The notes under the pieces were generated by a model. The model made no database searches and was not told the DNA's origin. It saw only the letters and a list, made by a program, of their open reading frames with translations. The translations under genes were made by a program, and so were the position numbers. Source: Monoplex corrugatus (Eukaryota; Mollusca; Gastropoda; Littorinimorpha; Ranellidae). Taken from it: a stretch of 64,000 nucleotides of DNA. Shown in pieces: positions 44,990-55,800 of the stretch (positions are counted from its first letter, which is position 1; each line of letters starts with the position of its first letter). The stretch spans positions 55,080,481 to 55,144,480 of the forward strand of contig CM060307.1 of assembly GCA_030674185.1 (NCBI GenBank), given 5' to 3'.

Positions 44990-47362
44990 CAACAGTTCAT
45001 ATTATAGTAACCTCATAATTTTAAAATGAACATGCACATGCATACAAAGCAAAAAATAACTAACACAAAATTAATTGCAAACAAACAATAACAACAAACA
45101 TGCAGCAGTATTGAATATCTATATATAAAAGAACAACAGAGAAATCTTTTGACCAACAAACTGACAATCAACCGGCCAAATGCTGCAATAGAAAAACAGT
45201 ACAGTGAAATCAAAATGGCGAAAATTTTCATCGTTACCTACAACCTAAACAGCCAAACAAACAAACAAACAAACAAACAAAAAACAAACAAACAAAAAAC
45301 AACAACCACAAAACCAATAATAAAAGGTTTCTCCACTTCCTGCCAAACACAACATTTTATGCTCTTCTTTTCTTGTTCAGCCATATTTTAAATTCTGTGG
45401 AATCACTGACAGTAAATTCACTGGAATTCATTGACGGATATCAAAATAATGTATTGACAAGCATGACCGTATGAGAGAGAAAAAAAAAATGTGTGAAGTT
45501 TATTTGGCTGATTGAAGGAACAGACAGGCACACAGACAAAGAAATGATACATATAGGATAACTGATACATTTTTCACAGATGGGCATGCAGGCAGACACT
45601 GACAGACATGCAGACAGACTGAAGGCAGGTGTGCAGGCAGACAGAAGGAGAAGTGATTTCTGTTAAATAACTGGTATACTTTTCACAGACACAAAGACAG
45701 ACAGACAAATAGAGAGATAGATGTGATTTATACAAAATAAGTGGTACACTTTTCTTTACAACAGAAATATGATGGTCTGATAGTGAGGTCAGCCACCAAA
45801 GTGACGGCTGATGTGATCAAAGCTGGAACCAATCTCAAAATCATTGGCCGTGCTGGCACGGGTGTTGACAACATTGACTGCAAGGCTGCCACGCAGCGGG
45901 GCATCATTGTAATGAAGTGAGGATACAAAATATGTGATTTCTGTATGTGTACATATCTTGTTCGTAACTTGCATACTTGTGTGTCGGAATTGTTTTGGAC
46001 AATAGGTATGCTATCATTCTTTATGTAAAGATGAGCACTTGGACTAGAAACTTTCTTTTGAGAAATAAAGTTAACTTGAGGGCAGAATAATTAGTTAAAA
46101 AACAACAACAGAACAATTGTCTTTCCTATAGATAAGAATATCTATAAGTTCATTTCATGCTGATGATGCCTTTGGGTAATAATTTTCATTTGAAAGTAAT
46201 GTGGGTTGAAGGTCTTAAACTTACAATTCTTGAAAGATCTATCAAGAAAAGGCTGCAAATATCTTTTGTCTCTTCTTTTTCCATATGCTGCATAACATAA
46301 GCATTGCCCTACACCACTCATGCTGGCTCTTTAACATACTACTGAACCCAGCTACATACTGCTGCAGCTCCAGCATTGAGCTGTTGTGGAATACCTCTGA
46401 AGAGAAAGACTCAAAACCCAAAACAACATCCCCCCCCCCCCCCCCCAATAAAAAAAGGAAACCCACTGAAAACCAACAAACAAAAAGATCCAACACTCAA
46501 CCAAGCGTACAACACACACAGACACACACACACCCAGCACTCTCCTGCCCCCCATATAAAAAACCAACCAACAAATTAGAAAAATAAAGAGCTGCTGTCT
46601 GTTTTACCTAACTGAAAGTTTGATAATGCTCTCTTCGTGTAAAGTGCAAGGAGCATGCTTTTAACATGGACCCTTTAAGCTAAAATAAGTGAAATTATTA
46701 GAGTATCAAATATTTATAGTGGAAAATAAAGAGATGCTGTACCTGAGCTCCCAACTCTTTGCTGGGAAAAGACCTCCCGAAACAAAGCAATATGTTTGAC
46801 ATGATGGGGGGGAGGGGGGGGGGGACTTACTGACGAACAGTCCACACAATGCAATACCATACAATGCAAGAAAATGACAGGAACCACTGAACAAACAACA
46901 TTTAATGAAGATTTGAAGGTTGGCTTTTTTGATAAAGATGCCTTTACAAGTTGTTTCTTATTCATAACTGTAACAGTGAATTTAATTTGGGGCTAGTTCT
47001 GCATCTGTGTAAATAATATTATTGTTGTAAACATGCTGTGTTATTACAACAGTTTCAGATAGTCCCATTGGAATGGTGAAATAAAATGAATGACCTGTCC
47101 CAATCAGTCTGACTAAACTCTAGTTTTGAAAAATACTAATTTCTGTTTTTAGTGTGATGCATGAAAATGAATTACAGAGCAGTATTTCCTGTTATTTTCA
47201 GCACACCTGGTGGGAATACCTTAAGTGCAGCGGAACACACCTGTGCACTTATCATCAGTTTGACTAGGTGAGTTCTTGATTTGATATTTAGTCTGTCTGA
47301 GTGTGTGTGTGTGCTTTTCTCTGTGTGTGTGTGTGTGTGTATGTGTGCTTCTGTGTGTGCTT

Positions 47363-47450
<88 letters not shown>

Positions 47451-49790
47451 CCTTGCTTTGTGGCAAGCTGTGTTAAAGATATAGACTGACAGAGAGATAG
47501 GTAACAAACTAACATGCTGTGTGGCATGCTATATTAAAGGTGGAGAGAGAGAAGAGAAAGAGAGAGAGGACTTACTGAGAGAGAGGACTTACTGTGTGGC
47601 ATGCTATTTTAAGATACAGAGAGAGACGATTTGCTATGCAGCAAGGTATGTTAAAGAGAAAGAGTTAACTTGCTCTATGACATGCTATATCAAAGACATG
47701 GAGTTTAGAGATGGTTAACTTGCTCTGTGGCACATTATGTCAGAGACATGGAGTGTGAGATGGTTAACTTGCTCTGTGGCATGTTATACCAGACACATTG
47801 AGTGCGAGATGGTTAACTTGCCCTGTGGCACATTATGTCAGAGACATGGAGTTAGAGATGGTTAACTTGCTGTGTGGCACATTATGTCAGAGACATGGAG
47901 TTAGAGATGGTTAACTTGCTCTGTGGCACATTGTCAGAGACATGGAGTGAGAGATGGTTAACTTGCTCTGTGGCACATTATGTCAGTGCCATTGAGTGCG
48001 AGATGGTTAACTTGCTCTGTGGCACATTATATCAGAGACATGGAGTTAGAGATGGTTAACTTGCTCTGCGGCACATTATGTCAGAGACATGGAGTGTGAG
48101 ATGGTTAACTTGCTTTGTGGCTCATTATGTCAGACATGGAGTGTGAGGTGGTTAACTTGCTCTGTGGCACATTATGTCAGACATGGAGTGTGAGATGGTT
48201 AACTTGCTCTGTGGCACATTATGTCAGACATGGAGTGTGAGGTGGTTAACTTGCTCTGTGGCACATTATGTCAGACATGGAGTGTGAGATGGTTAACTTG
48301 CTCTGTGGCACATTATGTCAGACATGGAGTGTGAGGTGGTTAACTTGCTCTGTGGCACGTTATGTCAGACATGGAGTGTGAGATGGTTAACTTGCTCTGT
48401 GGCACATTATGTCAGACATGGAGTGTGAGATGGTTAACTTGCTCTGTGGCACATTATGTCAGACATGGAGTGTGAGGTGGTTAACTTGCTCTGTGGCACG
48501 TTATGTCAGACATGGAGTGTGAGATGGTTAACTTGCTCTGTGGCACATCATGTCAGACATGGAGTGTGAGATGGTTAACTTGCTTTGTGGCTCATTATGT
48601 CAGACATGGAGTGTGAGGTGGTTAACTTGCTCTGTGGCACATTATGTCAGACATGGAGTGTGAGATGGTTAACTTGCTCTGTGGCACATTATGTCAGACA
48701 TGGAGTGTGAGGTGGTTAACTTGCTCTGTGGCACATTATGTCAGACATGGAGTGTGAGATGGTTAACTTGCTCTGTGGTACATTATGTCAGACATGGAGT
48801 GTGAGGTGGTTAACTTGCTCTGTGGCACATTATGTCAGACATGGAGTGTGAGATGGTTAACTTGCTTTGTGGCTCATTATGTCAGACATGAAGTGTGAGG
48901 TGGTTAACTTGCTCTGTGGCTTATTGTCAGAGAGTTTTATATGAGATAGCTTCTGAGTTTTTTACACACATGCATACTGACTGTTGGCTTTGGCGTTTGA
49001 AGCATGTGCTAATTTGAGGTGGCTGTTTTCAGTGACGGAGCCCTGGGCTCAGATCTGTTGTGTCCAGTTTAGACCTAGCCTTCAAGATAAAAACTAGCAT
49101 GTTCACTGCCACCTTAATGCTCCAGTCATTGTAATGTCAACTTAGTGTTTCATAGTTCCCATTCTCTCATCGTCTTCCCATTTCAAGACTTCACCAGTGC
49201 ATACAGTTTTGACACTTTTGTGCATGCTCGGAGTCTGCCAGGTAATTGCGGGCAGATTTCGGTAGAGCGCATATGGAATTGTCTGAGTGCAATCAATCTA
49301 TTTTGAAGAAACAGCAGACTCCAAACACTTTCAAACAAGAACATGATCACTGGCAAAATCAGCTCTTGATCAGCATTGTATACAAAGTCTTTCTTTTCAC
49401 CATTTTATGAAAAGTTTGTTCAATGATTCATTTGTACTTGCTGTTGTTATTTCATTTTTTAGTTTCATTTTTGTTTTAGTGAATGCATTGCAATTTAGCC
49501 ATTACCTTTTATTGGTAATGTTCCCATATTTTCTGTCTAACAGAGATTTAGCAAGGGCAGCTCAGTCGATGAAAGAAGGGCGTTGGGACAGAAAAGCGTT
49601 CATGGGTATTGAGCTGAATGGTAAGACTCTTGCCATTATAGGGTTGGGACGCATTGGTCGGGAGGTGGCACTGAGAATGCAGTCATTTGGAATGACAGTA
49701 AGTATGTCTGTGTATGTGACGGACTGGAACTGTCTGTCTCACTGTGCTCATACTGTACTTTGACTTTGTTTTAATATCTACATGTTTATA

Positions 49791-49826
<36 letters not shown>

Positions 49827-52800
49827 TGAGTGTGAGTGTGAGTGTGAGTGTGTGTGTGTGTGTGTATGAGTGTGTGTGAGTGTGTGTGTTCTTTTCTCTG
49901 TTTTTGCTACCCAATCATTTTCTCTGCTCCAGTGTCGCTACCACAAAGACACTTGTTTCTGCTATCTCCAACCCCACCAGAATTGAAGTCAGTGTGAGAG
50001 GAGGGTGCAAAGGGCCACAAAAGCAGGGACAGTAGTTGTTTTTTTTCTTAATGTTATTGTGATGAAAATGGGGAAGACAATAATGATGCTGTGGAGTTTC
50101 GTTCCAGATATCATCATCTTGTATCCTGGCATCAGCCACACCTGAGAGTTACAGACACCCATGGTGTTAGACAAGAAATTTGAGCTACACCCTCTATAAC
50201 GCATCCATGAAGTGGATGAGACTGGACAGTGTGGCTCCCAGTCTTCTCAGCAATTGTGGGTAGATGCCCACAAGCACTGGGGCAAAAAAATCCCACAATA
50301 AATCTAAACCAATAGGGTTCGAACCCACAACTTACCAGTCAGTAGTTTGTTGTGCTAACCACTTGGCCATGTTCACTGGTTGTGTGTATGAACATTTGTG
50401 CTTACTGTGACAATGATGTTTGCTTTCAAAATGTATATAGGGGAAAAATATATCGTACATGATACATATATCAAGAAAGCTAATTTTGAAAGCCAAAAGT
50501 GTACAGCATTTAACATTCTGAAATGAAACTGGTTTCAGCCCTACTTCTAGGCATTTGCTATTTTCTTTACACATTTATTTAAAAAACTGTAGAAAAAAAG
50601 TTGTGATTCTGTTTTGTTTTCAGACAATTGGGTTTGACCCCATTATTGGTGCAGAGACAGCTGCTGAGTTTAACACAGAATGGCTTCCCCTGGAACAAAT
50701 TTGGCTTCGAGCTGACTTCATCACTGTACACACACCGCTCATTCCTGCTACCACAAGTATGTTGCAGAATATTGTATTAGTCTGATTATGCAGCATCAAC
50801 ATGGAATAGACAATTGAGATAAATACCATGACGCCAAATATGTATGGCAAAAGATTAATATGTATGTTAAAATGCAAACAAACAAGTGTTTGTGAATGAA
50901 AGAGGTGTATATATTTTGTGTATAACTGAATGTATTTTATGGATCATACTGCACATGTGAAACTGAGGTTGTGATTAAAAATAAGTGTCAGGTGGGGAGG
51001 GGGGAGGAGAATAAAAACCCAAGCCAGAACAAAATTTTTGTTACCAGGCAACTCTTTTAAAAACAAACAAGAATTTCACCTCCTCACAGAAACCAACAAA
51101 GTTACAGATTAACACAAAGAAACAACAAAAAAACCCAAATCAGGTTATATATGTGCATTCAAATCCCCTCATATATGGATCTGCCTTTGTCATTTGTGGT
51201 TTTGATTTTGTCATAGCTTGATGTACGTTCTTATGGCATGTGCCACTATCATTTTGGATCTTTTTCCATCAAATGGCATCTGTGATGTTGGTGCAGATGG
51301 AATTCGTTCTGAGTGCGGATGCTATTTAAAGAAATCTGACAGTGGACATAATGAATTCATTAAAACAATGTTTTTGATGTCATGCCTGAGTTTGTCTTTT
51401 GATCTGGAGCACATGTGAATGTGCTTAAATATGATTGTTCATGTGCAGAATGATAAAAAAAAGGATCAAGATCAAAGCAGGTGTTGTAAAATTCATTCAC
51501 AAACATCAGGATTAAAGTGTGTAGTTTGTATTACTTTTTACCTGATCCCAATATACCCTTGTATTTTTTGCTCCCTTGTTTCAGATCTGATCAATGATGC
51601 TGTGTTTGCTAAATGCAAGAAAGGTGTGCGTGTGGTGAACTGTGCTCGGGGTGGTATCATTGAAGAGGCTGCACTCCTGCGGGCATTGGAATCAGGACAG
51701 TGTGGTGGTGCTGGTCTGGATGTGTTTTGTGAGGTGAGTCTTCAGAGACACTATTAAATGTGGGCTTAGTAATGAAAAAATGCTTACCTGCAACAGACTA
51801 GTAAATCAGAATAAATGAAAATAATTAAAAATCGTTTTTGATCTCAAATTATTGCTTTTGGCTGGATTGCGGTTTTTCAGTTGTAGTGGTGGTGTATTGT
51901 CAGCCTGACCTCAGAATGTACAGGGTAGTTTGCTGTCTCACAGGGCTTAAAACGCGTCTGGGCGGAATTCCGTGATTTCGGTTTGTCAAAAAAAACAAAA
52001 AACAAAAAAACAAAAACAAAAACAAAAACAAAAAACACGAAAGGAGCAAGGCATCCGTGATCGACTTGCAAGCATTCATAGCAACGGCGCGCAAGTTATG
52101 GCCCCTGATTTTTCCCGGACCCCCTAGTTTCAGTGTTTTTTTCCTCCTCCTGTTTTAAGCCCTGGTCTCGGTCATTCAGTTTGACAACAAAATGTAATGT
52201 ACATCAACACAGATAAGACACTGCCGTATGATTCCAACTGTTCTGACATTGAACCTACAGCACAACTGACACTTTAACATGGAGACCAACATCATGAAAG
52301 TAGTCATACCATCTATAGTCTTTATTTCTAATTTTTGTTATAAACTTTTCACTCCCTCATCCTATCCGTCCGCTTTCTGCAGGAAACTGATATGGTGATG
52401 GAGTGTTAAGTGTTAACCCTTTGACTACCACACCCTATCCACCAACTGTAGAAACTTAACCCTTTGACTCCCTCACCTTATCCACCAGCTTCCTGCAGTA
52501 AGTTGGTGGGTAGAGTGAGAGAGTCAGAGGGTTAAGTTTTTGCTTTGGTAGCGTGGTTGGCAATGCAGAGTGCAGGTGGGCAGGGTGTGGGAGTCAAAGG
52601 ATTAAGACAGAGCTGTGTCTACTTTCTGCGTGTGATGAGGCAGGTGGTATATTTTTGTCATTGTGTCTGTGTGCCACAGGAACCACCCAAAGACCAGAGT
52701 CTAGTGCTGCATCCCAAAGTGACAGCAACCCCTCATCTTGGGGCTAGCACCACGGAAGCCCAGAGTCGCGTTGCTGTAGAGATTGCTGAGCAGTTTGTTG

Positions 52801-55800
52801 ACTTGGCACAAGGAAAGCAACTCTTTGGTGCGGTAAGCATAAACATTGGTTGGACTGATTCCATTTTGTGGGATCATGAATGAAGCCAGGATGGTGTAAT
52901 GAAAACTGAGGAAGTTCAAACCTGGCTTGTAAAATTTTGTGCTTATAGCGTCCAGCCCACCTAGCAGTGAATGGTACCTGAACCTTTTCAGGGCAGAGAT
53001 GTGCAGAGCTTTCCTTGAAAATTTGAATTCAGAGTAATGAAATCTCTTCAGCTTTATTCTGTAATGACTTCATGGTTAATGATAGTCATTTTTTAAATTG
53101 AGAATTCCCAGTCTTTCTTGCATGAATCCATCCACACAGGCATACCCGTACTGTCCAAAAGCAAGTGAGAATGAAGTTTTAGTCCTCACATTATATCCAA
53201 GTTCAAATTATTACCTCCATCAGTGCTCCAAACATGTTTTCCTCAGACTGGTCACATTATAATGCTTCAGATTGCTTAGGGTTTATGTGAGATGAAGTGC
53301 TGTACAAGTAGTCATTGTTATTAGTTACTTTTGAGACATGTAGCGTTTGACGGATCAGCAAGTTGTGCTGTGTTTGACAGATCAGCAAGATTTGAGCTTA
53401 TCAATTATAACAGATCAGCAGGATGTTTGCAGGTCAATTATGTTTGACAGATCAGCAAGATATTAACACATCAACTATGTTTGACCTATCAGCAGATGTT
53501 AACAGATCAACTATGTTTGACAGGTCAGCAAGATGTCAACAGATCAACTATGTTTGACAGGTCAGCAAGATGTTAACAGATCAACTATGTTTGACAGATC
53601 AGCCTGATGTTAGGTCAGCTATGTTTGACAGATCAGCAAGATCAACTGTCAGATCAGCAAGATGTGTGTTTGGCAGCAAGATGTACCCAATGTGTCATGT
53701 TTGGAAGATCAGCAGGATGCATTGGTTGACAGATCAGCAACATGTGCTGTTTGACAGATCAGCAAGGTGGCAGCAAGATGTACCCAATATATTATGTTTG
53801 GAAGATCAACAAGATGTACTGTTTGACAGATCAGCAAGATGTAATGTTTGACAGATCAGCAAGATGATGTACTGTTTGACAGATCAGCAAGATGTGCTGT
53901 TGGCAGCAAGATGTACCCAGTGTATTATGTTTGGAAGATCAGCAAGACGTACTGTTTGACAGATCAGCAAGCTGTGCTATGCTTGGCAGATCAGCAAGAT
54001 TTTGCATGATGTTTGCAGATCAATGCTGCTGCCTTGACCAATGCATTGAGTGTGGAGACACAGCCCTGGGTGAAGCTGGGGGAGAGTCTAGGTGTGCTGG
54101 CCTCCTTGCTGGCCCCTGCCTCTGCCAAAGCTCTTCAGCTGCAGACTATGGGTCAGTACTGTGTTCTTTGACTGTTCACTGTGAGGGCTGGTTAGCTGAG
54201 TTGGTAAAAGCAGTGAATTCAAGTTCTGATGCTTGAGTTCAGTCCCAGCCTGCAACATAAAAACTGCCTCCAACCATTTTGATGATATCAACATAGTATT
54301 TCATGTATCTCCCTTCCATTTCAAATTTTTTTCCCTGGAGATAGAGTTTTTATGCAGACATGAGTCTGTCAGACATTGTCAGCAGATTTGGGTGAAGTAC
54401 ATAATTATGGACAGTGATGCCATGAATCCCTTTTGAATGATTTCTGAGAAGGGTTATCTACCACATGCATTTTCAGTCCCACAGGCCTGTTTCGTGATGT
54501 GGATAAAAACCTGAACCTGTTTAAAATTAGAGAAGCAAAGCAGTAAGGAAGAAGAGATGAGCACTGTCCTCATAATGCTGGCTGTGAGAAAAGTTGAGAT
54601 CTCTACTATTTCGCCAATTTTTTACCTCAGAATTATGGAAAAACTTTGCCTTTTCAGTGATATGGAAGAGTGAGTATGTCAGTTTTTATTATCTCACAGC
54701 ACAGTCAGTCACTTGCTGTCTTCAAAGAAGTTACTGCAACATCTCAATTGTAAACAATTATGCAGAGTGCACATCACATTAAAAAAGAAACTATTGGAAT
54801 ACTGTTTAACTAAGCAAAAGATCTGAAACAGTGATGATGTTACAGGTGTGGGTTTGGAGAATGCTGGGTCCTACTTGAGTGCTGCACTGTTGGTTGGTTA
54901 CCTGCGATGTTCAAAGGCTGGTGGAGAGACAGGTGCAAGCCTCAACCTTGTCAGTGCCCCTGTGCTGGCTAAAGAAGCTGGCATACAGGTATGAGGAAGA
55001 TTCATTATCATCAAAGAATAGATTATGGTACAGAAATGCCATTATTGATTACCTCAGGACAGTCTTAAAACTGAAGGAGCTTTTTATTTTCTCTTGTATA
55101 TTTCAGCTAAGCTTGTTGTAATCAGTTATCCTGTTGGGATACTTGGGGCTTTTCTAGGATGAATAGTAACCCCACCTGGAAAATCTGCCCCCTCCCTGCT
55201 TCCCTTCCCCTGTCTTTGCTCTCTTTTTGGTACTCTTTTCTTTATTTTTCTCCTTAAACTTTTCCATGTATTGTCGGTATTCCTTTCTTTTTTCTACCTT
55301 GCTGTTTGCTTTCTTTATGGCATTTTTTTCTGCTCACTGACCTTCATGTTTTCAAGAAAGTCTTGACAGTCATGTGGAGTGTGTGGACAGCCATTGTTTA
55401 ATTAGTACCTACCAAGAATAAAAGAAACCCAGGTTTGCATTTTTATCAGGCAGGGTTTTTTCATCCCTCTCAACTAGATCTTAAATGAAGGTCTTGGTGC
55501 TCGTGTTTTGAAAGAGATGATAAACCAAGGTCTATTGTGCAACATGTACTCAGCACATGTTAAAGTTCCCATGACAACAAAGGATTTGTCCTTGGCAAAA
55601 TTCTGTATCAGAATCCACTTTAATAAGGACACAGATATACATGTTCATGTATACACTTTAAAAAAACAAAAAGGGGTGGTGGTGGCCTGTATTGCAAAGA
55701 TGTGTTCTCATAGGGAAGAAACCTGGATTTCGTATGGTTAATTTGAAAATAAACATGATAAATGGCTGTTTTGTCTCTGACATTTACTACCCACTGAAAG

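Noticed and set aside
47640..48945. Regular repeats that might suggest a CRISPR-like array
   Set aside because: Units are contiguous with no unique spacers, lie in an intron of an animal gene, and vary like a minisatellite.
50315..50369. A functional tRNA gene on the minus strand
   Set aside because: Boxes A and B are present but acceptor and anticodon stems do not form convincingly; a SINE head is the simpler reading.
53570..54236. Repeat-rich frames (DRSARC-type repeats) as a PHGDH exon extension
   Set aside because: They lie in the minisatellite and are broken by stops; the exon 8 acceptor at 54018 gives an in-phase junction with exon 7.
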